Below are positions 8,816-17,584 of a stretch of DNA of 64,000 nt, one piece after another. The notes beneath the pieces were generated by a model. It was given only the letters and a program-made list of their open reading frames with translations, was not told where the DNA came from and made no database searches. Source of the stretch: Solibacillus palustris (GTDB taxonomy: Bacteria; Bacillota; Bacilli; Bacillales_A; Planococcaceae). Within the stretch, counting starts at the first letter, position 1. Every line of letters starts with the position of its first letter. A program made the translations under genes and the position numbers. The stretch covers positions 120,130 through 184,129 of the forward strand of contig NZ_JAKZFC010000007.1 in NCBI RefSeq assembly GCF_022549215.1, read 5' to 3'.

Positions 8816-9157
8816 TTAAAGAATCGGTGTTAATTCTGAGTGCACAAACCGTTGGGCATCAATGATAACTCCTGAAGCTGTTCGACCGTAAACGCTATAT
8901 AATCCGCCAGTTTGGTTCGGAACAATTTCAACTTCATATTGAAACGCGCCTCCTAGACCCGGAGTTACAAAAGTAGAAGCATTTGCATTTGCAGCAAATG
9001 GTGTAGTAGATACTAGTTGTCTTGTTCCGTTAAGTTTAAAAACTCGGACTACTCCAGTAAGCAACCCTCCAGAGAGATTGAGAACTTTGATACGAACGTT
9101 AGTCGCATTAGCTGGTTGATTTCCTTGATTTTCAATTGGACCAGTAGTTAAAGGCAT
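8816..9157 (-). CDS. Small conserved beta-rich protein, function unknown
   Basis: 113 residues without signal peptide, Cys or membrane segment. It is rich in Val, Thr, Asn and Gly, with alternating polar and apolar stretches such as NVRIKVLNLSGG and YEVEIVPNQTGG, consistent with a small beta-sandwich. It ends with RFVHSELTPIL. I recall similar small proteins, starting MPxTTGPI and ending in a HSEL-type tail, as common in spore-forming bacilli and often associated with the spore surface, but I cannot name a family. It stands alone with its own terminator; AGGAGGTG lies upstream of the ATG. Confidence 0.7.
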   Translation of the reverse strand: MPLTTGPIENQGNQPANATNVRIKVLNLSGGLLTGVVRVFKLNGTRQLVSTTPFAANANASTFVTPGLGGAFQYEVEIVPNQTGGLYSVYGRTASGVIIDAQRFVHSELTPIL

Positions 9158-9490
9158 GTTAAATTCACCTCCTCAAAAGTAAAGGTTCATAATCTGCAGA
9201 TTATATTTTCATAGTATGCAGTAAGTTGTTACATACTCTAGTCTTATTACTCATGTTTTTATAAAAAATAAAAATTTGTGGTTTGTTTAGTAGAAAATGT
9301 ATCAATGGAAATCTGTAAACAAAGGTGAGCGAATATACCAAGACATATTACCGTAGTATGTACACCTAATCTGGTAAGAGTAATTTAGGCAACTGAACAG
9401 TATTCAAATGCTTTCAACTATAGTTATGGGCAATAAAAAAAAGCCATATATCCAATAATAGATAAATGGCTAAAATGTTAAATTGTTAAA
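9158..9490. other. Intergenic region with a perfect palindrome
   Basis: No gene is seen. ATAATCTGCAGATTAT at 9189-9204 is a perfect 16-bp palindrome about 35 bp upstream of the 8816-9157 gene start and may be an operator. A terminator for the ROK gene lies at 9435-9470. Confidence 0.5.
9435..9470 (-). terminator. Terminator of the ROK regulator gene
   Basis: On the minus strand AGCCATTTAT pairs with ATATATGGCT, followed by eight T residues, just past the stop at 9491. Confidence 0.75.
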
Positions 9491-10648
9491 TTAAATTTCC
9501 ATTTCAACCTTTTGCACAAACATGGCTGCACCTTTTACGACACCAGTTTCATTTAATTCGGAAAATTTAATTTGAATTCCTGTACCTATATCACGCCATA
9601 TGTGCTTTTCGCATTTAGCAAGCACGACGTTTTGTATTTTAATATTTTTTTCTAATGCTTCTCCGGTTACAATGACCTCGTCTGGTTCATAGATACAAAT
9701 TAAGTTGTTGATCGTAATCGCTAAATACGTTGCAATATGATCGATGAGTGGAATCGACCACTCTTCGTTTGCATGAATACCCTCCACAATTTTTTCAAGT
9801 GTGTTATATTCAGACCTTTGTGCTTCTGGAATAAATTGTTGCAAGGTATCTTCGCGCGTATAATTCGATAAACAACCACGATTACCACAGCTACATTGCT
9901 CGCCAAACGGATTAATTGTTAAATGGCTAATTTCACCGGCGTTATTTTTTAAACCTCGGTAAATTTCTCCATTTAAAATAATCGCTGCACCAATACCACT
10001 TCCGACCCCAATTAATATACTGTTTCTTTGAATTGGTTTAAAAAACTTACCGGATTCTGCAAATATTTGCATTTTTAATTCGTTGTCGATTGCAATTGTA
10101 CATTGAAAATGCTGTGCCAAATCGTCCCTAACATGCTTATTCTTCCATTTAAATTGTTCTGAAATGATAACAATTCCGCGCTCCTGATCGATTCGCCCTG
10201 GTATACCAATACCAATTCCGAGTAAACGCTCTTGAGAAATTTGATTTGTCAAAATGAGTTTTTGAATTTCTAGAACTAAATTATCAATAATCCATTCATA
10301 GCTCTCACTACGCATTAATGGAGTTTCAACAAAATCTACCAGTTCACAACTGAAGTTTAATAAGCCAATTCGTAACTTTGAACGGTCTATTTCTACACCG
10401 ATTGAGTAACGAGCTTCTGGGTTAACATTGATTAACGTTGGTCTTCTACCAATTGCCGTTTCTTCACTCATTGCTTCGATAATATAATCTTCCTCAATTA
10501 GCTCTTGGACAATGCGCGTAATTGTTGTAGGACTCATTTTCGTTATTTTGGCTAGTTGAATTCGAGAAATGGGTTCATGATTTCGAATTCTATCAAGTAC
10601 AATTTTTCGATTTTGTTTTTTCATTTGTACTTGATCATGCTTTAACAT
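9491..10648 (-). CDS. ROK family transcriptional regulator
   Basis: 385 residues. A winged helix-turn-helix occupies about residues 10-60 (ISRIQLAKITKMSPTTITRI), then a ROK sugar-kinase-like domain with the Gly-rich GVGSGIGAAIILNGEIYRG segment and the Cys cluster CSCGNRGCL that binds zinc in this family. This is the NagC/XylR/Mlc type of sugar-responsive repressor. The start follows GAGGTG. It is adjacent to and co-oriented with sugar isomerase and dehydrogenase genes, which it presumably controls in response to a sugar or sugar phosphate. Confidence 0.9.
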   Translation of the reverse strand: MLKHDQVQMKKQNRKIVLDRIRNHEPISRIQLAKITKMSPTTITRIVQELIEEDYIIEAMSEETAIGRRPTLINVNPEARYSIGVEIDRSKLRIGLLNFSCELVDFVETPLMRSESYEWIIDNLVLEIQKLILTNQISQERLLGIGIGIPGRIDQERGIVIISEQFKWKNKHVRDDLAQHFQCTIAIDNELKMQIFAESGKFFKPIQRNSILIGVGSGIGAAIILNGEIYRGLKNNAGEISHLTINPFGEQCSCGNRGCLSNYTREDTLQQFIPEAQRSEYNTLEKIVEGIHANEEWSIPLIDHIATYLAITINNLICIYEPDEVIVTGEALEKNIKIQNVVLAKCEKHIWRDIGTGIQIKFSELNETGVVKGAAMFVQKVEMEI

Positions 10649-10663
10649 TGTTGCGTCACCTCT

Positions 10664-11548
10664 TTATTTATACATCTGTATAAATTTTACTGCCTCCGAA
10701 ATGTCCTGTATAGGGTTATTTTTCACTTCTCGTTCGATTGTTAAATACCCTGAATATCCGATTTCCTCTAGCATCGCAAAATACTGTTGAAAATCCACAT
10801 CACCTTGCCCTAATGGTAGCTCTCTAAAAAAATCACCGTTTGCTACCATTTCTGCTATATTTTCATGCGATGTTTCGACATCGTTATGCAAATAACCGTA
10901 TACATCCTTTGGGTTCGTTGGCTTTAGTTGAATGCCATCTTTGACATGGGTATGCACAATATAATCCTTTAATAATTTCACGCCTGCAACTGGGTCATCC
11001 TTTGTCACCATTACCATATTGGCAGGGTCAAAGTTTACCGAAACGCCCTTTGTCGATAGCTTATCTAAAAACTTTTTTAATGTTTGCGCTTTTTCTGGAC
11101 CTGTTTCAATTGCAAAATAAGCCCCTTTTTCAGATGCGTATGTTCCTAATTCTTCACAGGCTGCTAACATTGTTGCATAAATTGGGTCATTTTCATCTTC
11201 TGGAATGATCCCGATATGCGTTGTGACAATTGTTGTTCCCAAATCTATTGCTAGATCTAATATTCTTTTCGATTTACGAATTTTTTCTGGATTTGCTTCT
11301 GCATCTTGAAAACCATGGCCACCTAAATCTCCACATAGTGCAGAGATTTCTAATCCTAGTGAATCGATATAGGCTTTTAATTCAAGTCGAGCTGCTTCGT
11401 TCATTACATCTGGATCTAAGTCGCCACTAACTGCATAAATTTGAACACCATCCGCACCCATTTCTTTTGCAGCATGTAAGCCTTCTTTTAGAGGGAGTTG
11501 TAAGCTATCAACAATGACACCAATTTTATTTTGAAGTTTCAAACTCAT
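10664..11548 (-). CDS. Sugar phosphate isomerase/epimerase (TIM barrel)
   Basis: 294 residues from the ATG at 11548, which has AGGGAGGGAAG upstream; a longer frame to 11593 lacks one. AP-endonuclease-2/xylose-isomerase-like TIM barrel (PF01261): metal-site blocks TTHIGIIPED, AIETGPEKAQ, NFDPANMVM, VHTHVKDG and TIEREV supply the Glu, Asp and His ligands. Such enzymes epimerise or isomerise keto-sugars or cyclitols. It overlaps the end of the Gfo/Idh/MocA gene by 23 bp and precedes the ROK gene, so it belongs to the same operon. The exact substrate is unknown. Confidence 0.85.
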   Translation of the reverse strand: MSLKLQNKIGVIVDSLQLPLKEGLHAAKEMGADGVQIYAVSGDLDPDVMNEAARLELKAYIDSLGLEISALCGDLGGHGFQDAEANPEKIRKSKRILDLAIDLGTTIVTTHIGIIPEDENDPIYATMLAACEELGTYASEKGAYFAIETGPEKAQTLKKFLDKLSTKGVSVNFDPANMVMVTKDDPVAGVKLLKDYIVHTHVKDGIQLKPTNPKDVYGYLHNDVETSHENIAEMVANGDFFRELPLGQGDVDFQQYFAMLEEIGYSGYLTIEREVKNNPIQDISEAVKFIQMYK

Positions 11549-12602
11549 AATATACTTCCCTCCCTGTTTGTGCTGAAGTGTAGATGCCTTCAAGAATTTT
11601 CATAATTTCTACACCATCTTCCACCGGTGCTTCAGAAGGTTTGTTCTCTAATATTGCGTTAACAAAGCTATCAATCTCACTTTGGAACGCCGCGTTAAAG
11701 TCAAACGTTAAATAATCGATTTGTGGATGAACATTTAATATTGTATCGAATTCTTCCGCAACAATTTTTAACTCTGGCTCTAGCTCAGCTCCACCTTTTG
11801 TACCGAATAACTTTACACTAAGTTCATTTTGGGTTGCATGCAATGTATAGGAAACATCGACCATTAACGATGCACCATTTTCAAACGTAATGATGGCATT
11901 TGCCAAATCTTCGACAGAATTTTTTGAGGCATCATAATCCGCTGTCTTATAAAACGAAAGATTTTTGACATTGCTTCGGTTACCTAAATTTTTATACGTG
12001 TTGCCAGATACTTTTGCTACTTTTGGTTTCCCCATTAAGTACCAACAAATATCAATAATATGGACACCTAAATCGATTAACGGTCCACCACCCGATTTTT
12101 CGACATCAGCAAACCAGCCACCTGGATTCCCTAAACGTCGATTACAAGTTGCTTTTGCATAATAGATTTCGCCAAGTCTTCCTGCATCTACAAATTGCTT
12201 CAACACTTTTGTATTTGTTGCAAATCGACGTACATAGCCAACTTGGAATACTTTTTGTGCCTTTTGCGCAGCCGCTTGAATTTCTAAGCTTTCGGCATAT
12301 GTCATCGCGAGTGGCTTTTCGACTAACACATGGAGGCCGCTTTCTAACGCGCGAATGGCCAATGGTGCATGCGTATTATTCCATGTACAAATGCTAACTG
12401 CTTGAAGTGCTTCATCTGAAAACAATTCATCTAAGCTCTCATAAACTTTTGTTGCACCGAATTGCTGTGCCTTATCCTTTGCTCGTTCAAGGGAAACATC
12501 GTAAACACCGAATAGTTCAGCGTTTGCGTTTTTTTCGTAAGACCCTAAATGTAAGTCTGAAATCGACCCCGTACCAATTACAGCAACTTTTAATTTACTC
12601 AT
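11526..12602 (-). CDS. Gfo/Idh/MocA family NAD(P)-dependent oxidoreductase
   Basis: 358 residues from the ATG at 12602, chosen for GGAGGAAG upstream and the ATGA overlap with the preceding stop. An N-terminal Rossmann fold begins VAVIGTGSISDLH; the catalytic-lysine motif appears as VEKPLAM near residue 95, and a D-L-G-V-H-I-I-D segment supplies the later His. The family oxidises or reduces sugars and inositols at a ring hydroxyl, often making 3-keto sugars. Flanked by two TIM-barrel epimerases, it fits a redox-epimerisation route for a sugar or glycoside. Confidence 0.9.
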   Translation of the reverse strand: MSKLKVAVIGTGSISDLHLGSYEKNANAELFGVYDVSLERAKDKAQQFGATKVYESLDELFSDEALQAVSICTWNNTHAPLAIRALESGLHVLVEKPLAMTYAESLEIQAAAQKAQKVFQVGYVRRFATNTKVLKQFVDAGRLGEIYYAKATCNRRLGNPGGWFADVEKSGGGPLIDLGVHIIDICWYLMGKPKVAKVSGNTYKNLGNRSNVKNLSFYKTADYDASKNSVEDLANAIITFENGASLMVDVSYTLHATQNELSVKLFGTKGGAELEPELKIVAEEFDTILNVHPQIDYLTFDFNAAFQSEIDSFVNAILENKPSEAPVEDGVEIMKILEGIYTSAQTGREVYYEFETSK

Positions 12603-13495
12603 GCTTTCACTTCCTCCGCAATTACACATTCATTCCATAAACGCTTTAAGTTTTCCATGCCAAGTTTTGAACCTAGCGCGCAATCTTCCATTCCTTCAAA
12701 TTCAACTGTTAAATACCCATCGTAGCCAGAACCTTTTACAATTTTAATTACTTCACGCATTTTGATATCCCCATGACCGATAATTGCGCCGCGGATGTAA
12801 TTATCTTGTACTGTGCGGAACCATTCGCCACCACCTGGGTTTTCATAATATGGGCGGATGTAAAAATCTTTAAAATGAACGCGTGCAGCATACGGTATGT
12901 TTTTTTGCACCCCTACTAACGGTTCTTCATCAATGCATAGGAAATTTCCTACATCAAGCGTTGTTTTGAAATTATCGCGATTGACTGCGTGAATTAATGA
13001 TTGCACACGGTCACTTGTTTGCACATTAAAGCCATGGTTTTCAATTGTCGTTGTAATACCAAATTGATTTGCATAATCTGCCAGCATTTGGCTACCGCGT
13101 ACCATTTTATCAAAATGCTTATTGTAAAAATGAATGGATGTATCTTCTTTTGGAATTGTAAACAATGTTACATCATGGCGTAGTACTTTAATGCCCATGA
13201 AATGAATGACATCGATATGTTTCTTTAAACGTTCTACTTCTTCTAGTAATGCTTCCTCTGTATCATGCACAAAGTTCGCTGGTAATGAATAGCCTGATAG
13301 TTCTAAACCTAGCTCTGCAGCTGTGTCTCTAATTTGACCCGCTAATTCATAGTTATCAACTACAGTAAATTCGTATGGCACTAGTTCAACGTGCTCTCCG
13401 CCATTTTCCTTTACCCAATGTAAAACATCGATTACGTTCATTTCACCTGAACGCATTTTTTTAATCATGCTATAAGTACTTAATCCAATTTTCAT
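12599..13495 (-). CDS. Sugar phosphate isomerase/epimerase (IolE/IolI-like TIM barrel)
   Basis: 298 residues of the PF01261 barrel, with candidate metal ligands in TTIENHGF, TTLDVGNFLCID, ARVHFKDF and TVEFEGMEDC. It starts after GAGGAGAGAG and its TGA overlaps the following ATG by four bases, so translation is coupled to the dehydrogenase. It is the first gene of this catabolic run on the minus strand. It differs clearly from the neighbour at 10664-11548, so the two probably do successive or different isomerisations. Confidence 0.85.
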   Translation of the reverse strand: MKIGLSTYSMIKKMRSGEMNVIDVLHWVKENGGEHVELVPYEFTVVDNYELAGQIRDTAAELGLELSGYSLPANFVHDTEEALLEEVERLKKHIDVIHFMGIKVLRHDVTLFTIPKEDTSIHFYNKHFDKMVRGSQMLADYANQFGITTTIENHGFNVQTSDRVQSLIHAVNRDNFKTTLDVGNFLCIDEEPLVGVQKNIPYAARVHFKDFYIRPYYENPGGGEWFRTVQDNYIRGAIIGHGDIKMREVIKIVKGSGYDGYLTVEFEGMEDCALGSKLGMENLKRLWNECVIAEEVKA

Positions 13496-13539
13496 AATTC
13501 TCTCTCCTCAGTTTGTAGTTTATGCTTCCTGTTCATTCA

Positions 13540-13726
13540 ATTACGTCTCGACGTAATCGCGTCCAGATTTTTTCGAGAACACTCGAAAAACTCCACTAAA
13601 AAATCTGTGACATCCGCTGGGGCGTAACTTGATTCAGTCGTGATTTAAGCCGCTACTGAATAACAACCCTATCTGACATTCATCCTCGATTATAAAAGTA
13701 GCGAACTTCTACTGAATCGAGTTAAC
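13540..13726 (-). repeat. Structured intergenic repeat, copy B
   Basis: Second copy of the element at 2752-2940. The first palindrome is ATTACGT/ACGTAAT (C-G of copy A replaced by T-A), the inner hairpin is CGAG-aaca-CTCG, and the distal arms are AACTTGATTCAG and CTGAATCGAGTT. Its far end overlaps the last codons of the ATPase gene, whose TAG stop at 13709-13711 lies inside the repeat. It sits 45 bp upstream of the epimerase start at 13495. Confidence 0.85.
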
Positions 13727-14689
13727 TAAATGACAGGCAACCGCCTGCTGTGAATTCACTTGCTGAATGTCCGGAATTTTACTTTTGCAAATATCCATCG
13801 CATATGGGCAACGCGTGTGGAATGTGCAGCCTGATGGTGGATTTTTAGGATTCGGAATATCCCCAGTTAAAATAATTTTTTCTCGGCGCAATGTTGGGTC
13901 TGCGATTGGAACAGATGATAATAATGCTTTTGTGTAGGGATGAAGTGGATTATTAAATATCGCTTCCTTATCCCCTTGTTCCACAATTGTTCCTAAATAC
14001 ATTACTCCTACACGATGGCTAATATGTTCGACAACACTTAAATCATGAGAGATAAATAAAAAGGAAACATTATATTCCTGCTGCAAACGCTTTAGTAAAT
14101 TTAAAATTTGTGATTGAATCGACACATCTAGCGCTGAAACGGGTTCATCTGCAATAATTAATTTCGGCTTTGTAATTAGTGCCCGTGCAATGCCGATACG
14201 CTGACGCTGACCACCACTAAATTCATGGGCATAGCGATTTGCCTGTTCCACATTCAGTCCTACGATCTCCAACATTTCATAGACCAGCTTTTCTCGTTCT
14301 TGCTTATTCAGCTTCGTATGAATTACTAATGGCTCTGCAATTAAATCCTTTACCTTCATTCGTGGATTTAATGACGCATACGGGTCTTGGAAAATCATTT
14401 GCACTGTTTCACGTAATTGTGTTAGCTCACTGTATTTTGCTTTGGCGATATCATTGCCATTGACGAAAATTTTGCCTTCTGTTGGGTCAATCAATCTTGT
14501 GATCAGTCGACCAGTCGTGGATTTACCGCATCCACTCTCGCCTACTAAACTAAACGTTTCCCCTTCCTTAATATCAAAGGATACATCTAATACAGCATTG
14601 ACGAATTCCTTCTTTTCAAATAATCCCCCTGCCACTTGAAACTGCTTTTTCAAACTTTGAACTGAAATAATATTCGTCATATTAACCAT
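13709..14689 (-). CDS. Oligopeptide/dipeptide-type ABC transporter ATPase (OppF/DppF)
   Basis: 326 residues: Walker A GESGCGKS, signature FSGGQRQR, Walker B LIIADEPVSALD, and the C-terminal oligopeptide-transporter domain with CTFHTRCPYAMDICK, whose cysteines can bind an iron-sulfur cluster in this family. The start at 14689 (AAAGGATG upstream) overlaps the preceding stop by 8 bases. It is the last gene of the five-gene transporter operon. Its final residues (about VNSIQ) and stop are encoded by repeat copy B, so the natural C-terminus may have been altered by insertion of the repeat. Confidence 0.9.
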   Translation of the reverse strand: MVNMTNIISVQSLKKQFQVAGGLFEKKEFVNAVLDVSFDIKEGETFSLVGESGCGKSTTGRLITRLIDPTEGKIFVNGNDIAKAKYSELTQLRETVQMIFQDPYASLNPRMKVKDLIAEPLVIHTKLNKQEREKLVYEMLEIVGLNVEQANRYAHEFSGGQRQRIGIARALITKPKLIIADEPVSALDVSIQSQILNLLKRLQQEYNVSFLFISHDLSVVEHISHRVGVMYLGTIVEQGDKEAIFNNPLHPYTKALLSSVPIADPTLRREKIILTGDIPNPKNPPSGCTFHTRCPYAMDICKSKIPDIQQVNSQQAVACHLVNSIQ

Positions 14690-15668
14690 TCACATCCTTT
14701 GTTTCATAAAGCCAGCATGCACACTTCGCATCGCTGCCTACGCTATACACGGGGGGCTCTTGTTTTAAGCATTTTTCAATTGACTTGTCACAGCGCGGTG
14801 CAAATTTACAGCCCATTGGCATATTCATCGGTGATGGAACCTGGCCTTTAATAGAATCTAATTCTTCCTTCTTCTCTCCTAGCTTTGGCACAGATGCAAT
14901 GAGCCCTTGTGTGTACGGATGCTTTGGACTAGCAAAAAGCTCAAATACACTCGCTTCTTCTACAACTTCACCTGCATACATGACAACTACACGGTCACAC
15001 ATTTCAGCAACAATACCTAAATCATGCGTGATTAATAATATCGCAGTTTCATTTTCATCCTTTAAATTTCGCATTAACTGCAGAATCTGTGCCTGTATCG
15101 TTACGTCAAGAGCCGTTGTTGGTTCATCGGCAATTAGCAAGCTTGGATGACAAGCCATTGCAATGGCTATCATTACACGCTGCCTCATCCCCCCTGATAA
15201 TTGGTGAGGGTGCTCATTCATTATTTCCTCTGCACGCCCAATACCAACCTTTTTGAGCATATCAATAGCATGGAGCTCACTTTCCTTTTTGCTTAGTCCT
15301 AAATGCAATTGAATGACTTCTGTTAGTTGTCTACCAATTTTCATAACAGGGTTTAATGATGTCATCGGCTCCTGAAAAATCATTGATAAATTTTTCCCAC
15401 GAAGTTTTCGCATTTCCTTTTCTGATAAGGTAGTAAGTTCTTGACCGTCAAATTTTATCGAGCCATTGTTTATCTTTCCGGTTGTACCATGAAACAGGCG
15501 CATGATTGATAAGGATGTAATGCTTTTTCCGCTACCCGATTCGCCTACTAAGCCCAGCACTTCCCCTTTTCGAATCGAAAAATTGACACCACGTAAGATT
15601 TTTATTTGTTGTTTATCACGTTGAAAGGATGTCTCTAATTGTTGAACTTCTAATAAAGATTGTGCCAT
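14682..15668 (-). CDS. Oligopeptide/dipeptide-type ABC transporter ATPase (OppD/DppD)
   Basis: 328 residues from the ATG at 15668, six bases after GGAGG; the ATG at 15674 abuts the ribosome site and is less likely. Walker A GESGSGKS, signature LSGGMRQR, Walker B LLIADEPTTALD, and C-terminal CKFAPRCDKSIEKC. It pairs with the downstream ATPase as a heterodimer powering uptake through the two permeases encoded upstream. Standard family length. Confidence 0.9.
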   Translation of the reverse strand: MAQSLLEVQQLETSFQRDKQQIKILRGVNFSIRKGEVLGLVGESGSGKSITSLSIMRLFHGTTGKINNGSIKFDGQELTTLSEKEMRKLRGKNLSMIFQEPMTSLNPVMKIGRQLTEVIQLHLGLSKKESELHAIDMLKKVGIGRAEEIMNEHPHQLSGGMRQRVMIAIAMACHPSLLIADEPTTALDVTIQAQILQLMRNLKDENETAILLITHDLGIVAEMCDRVVVMYAGEVVEEASVFELFASPKHPYTQGLIASVPKLGEKKEELDSIKGQVPSPMNMPMGCKFAPRCDKSIEKCLKQEPPVYSVGSDAKCACWLYETKDVNG

Positions 15669-15680
15669 TTGCATCCTCCT

Positions 15681-16574
15681 TTAATTATTCTTTGTTTTAG
15701 GATCTAGTACATCACGTAGGCCATCACCTATTAAGTTAAATGCCAAAACGGTTAAAAAGATGGCAATTCCAGGCATTAAAACAAGATGGGTATTCGTTCC
15801 TAAATAATCTCGCCCACTACTTAGCATCACACCCCATTCAGGTGTTTCAGGGCTTGCACCTAAACCTAAGAAGCTTAAACTTGATGCTGCTAAAATAGCT
15901 GTACCTACACGCATTGTTACAAAGATAATTAGCTCACTTATTGTTTCCGGAAAAATGTGCTTAAAAATGATCCGTGTTCGTGAAGCACCCATCGAACGTG
16001 CCGCTTCTACATAGACATTTTCTTTTGCATTTAATGTAGCCCCACGCACTAATCTCGCAAAGGACGGAATACTAAAAATCATTACGGCAATAATTACGTT
16101 GTTAATGCCTGGTCCTAAAATGGCTACGATGGCAATGGCTAATAATAAATCCGGGAATGAGAACAATACATCACAAAAACGCATAATAATTTTGTCTACC
16201 CATCCACCGAAAAAACCACTAATTAATCCAATAACTGTCCCTAAAATTAAGCCTAAAAATACCGCACTAAAGCTGACAAGAAGTGAAATTTTTGACCCGA
16301 CAATGAGGCGACTGAAAATATCACGTCCATATTCATCAGTCCCTGCAAAATGAGCCATGCTCGGACCTTCTAATATTGCATCGTAATTTGGTTCGTACGG
16401 GTCATATGGCGCTACATATGGTCCAATAAAAGCAATGGCTATCAATAATAAAATGAAGCTGCTTGCGATTAATGCTACTTTTTTTTGTCGGAAATTTTTC
16501 CAAAATTCTTTCACAGGTGAGTATTTTATCACCTTTTGTTGGCGTTCTTGATTTTCTATAATAGTAGTTGACAC
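15681..16574 (-). CDS. Opp/Dpp-type ABC transporter permease (DppC/OppC)
   Basis: 297 residues with the N-terminal OppC segment, about six membrane helices and the coupling loop EAARSMGASRTRIIFKHIFP near residues 180-199. The motif GTDEYGRDIFSR is diagnostic of DppC/OppC proteins. It imports peptides, nickel or, in some bacteria, oligosaccharides. It is separated by 12 bp from each neighbour within the transporter operon. Confidence 0.9.
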   Translation of the reverse strand: MSTTIIENQERQQKVIKYSPVKEFWKNFRQKKVALIASSFILLLIAIAFIGPYVAPYDPYEPNYDAILEGPSMAHFAGTDEYGRDIFSRLIVGSKISLLVSFSAVFLGLILGTVIGLISGFFGGWVDKIIMRFCDVLFSFPDLLLAIAIVAILGPGINNVIIAVMIFSIPSFARLVRGATLNAKENVYVEAARSMGASRTRIIFKHIFPETISELIIFVTMRVGTAILAASSLSFLGLGASPETPEWGVMLSSGRDYLGTNTHLVLMPGIAIFLTVLAFNLIGDGLRDVLDPKTKNN

Positions 16575-16586
16575 AAGTAAGCCTCC

Positions 16587-17510
16587 TTATGAATTCAACT
16601 GAATTTTCGGATTTAAAATTTTGTAGAGTACATCTACAATTAAGTTCACTAAAATAAATTCCAATGCAAATAATAATAACGCAGACTGGATAACAGGATA
16701 ATCACGGAATGCGATGGAATCGATTAATAAACGCCCCATTCCTGGGAAACTAAATACGGTTTCAACGACAACGGAACCACCTAATAAAAAGCCGAATTGT
16801 AGCCCAGCAATCGTTACTACGGAAATTAAAGAGTTTCGTAATGCATGACCAAAAATCACTGTTTTTTCTGATAAGCCTTTTGCCCGGCTCGTTCGAATAT
16901 AATCCGCTTGTAATGTTTCTAATAATGAAGATCTTGTAAAACGAGCAATCATAGACATAATACCTGCGCCCAATGTAATCGAGGGTAAAATATAGCTCTG
17001 TAAGCTGTCGATTCCACCAGTTGGAAGCCAACCTAACTGCACTGAGAAAAATTGAATTAATAGTAACCCTAACCAGAACCCTGGAAGAGAAATACCGGAT
17101 ACAGCTACAATCATCCCCAAATAATCAGGCCATCTATTTTTAAATACAGCCGTTAATACACCAATTAACAACCCAAATATCGTTGCCCAAATCATTGCGA
17201 AAAATGTTAAATAAACAGACGGCATAAATCTTGTTTTAAACATGTCAATTACAGGTAAGCCCGTCGTTAATGATGTGCCAAGATTGCCCGTAACCATGTT
17301 TTTCATATAGTCGAAATATTGTGTAATAACTGGTTTGTTCAAGCCTAATTCTTGTCGTACATTTTCTACTTCTTCAAGCGTGGCATCCTTTCCAGCTACT
17401 AAACGTGCCGGATCCCCAGGAATTAAATGAATAAATAAAAATGTCACAATGGACACAACAATTAAAATTGGAATAACCTCTACCAATCTTCGAGAAATAA
17501 ACTTAAGCAC
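16587..17510 (-). CDS. Opp/Dpp-type ABC transporter permease (DppB/OppB)
   Basis: 307 residues, six membrane helices; IHLIPGDPARLVAGKDA near the N-terminus and the loop DYIRTSRAKGLSEKTVIFGH are typical of DppB/OppB. It is the heterodimer partner of the next gene. A 74-bp gap separates it from the binding-protein gene, a common place for RNA processing that leaves more binding protein than permease. Confidence 0.9.
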   Translation of the reverse strand: MLKFISRRLVEVIPILIVVSIVTFLFIHLIPGDPARLVAGKDATLEEVENVRQELGLNKPVITQYFDYMKNMVTGNLGTSLTTGLPVIDMFKTRFMPSVYLTFFAMIWATIFGLLIGVLTAVFKNRWPDYLGMIVAVSGISLPGFWLGLLLIQFFSVQLGWLPTGGIDSLQSYILPSITLGAGIMSMIARFTRSSLLETLQADYIRTSRAKGLSEKTVIFGHALRNSLISVVTIAGLQFGFLLGGSVVVETVFSFPGMGRLLIDSIAFRDYPVIQSALLLFALEFILVNLIVDVLYKILNPKIQLNS

Positions 17511-17584
17511 CGATAATCCCCCCTTTTCACCACCGAAATATGTAAGAGACGGAAGCTATTGCTACCGCCCCCTAACATTAATAA

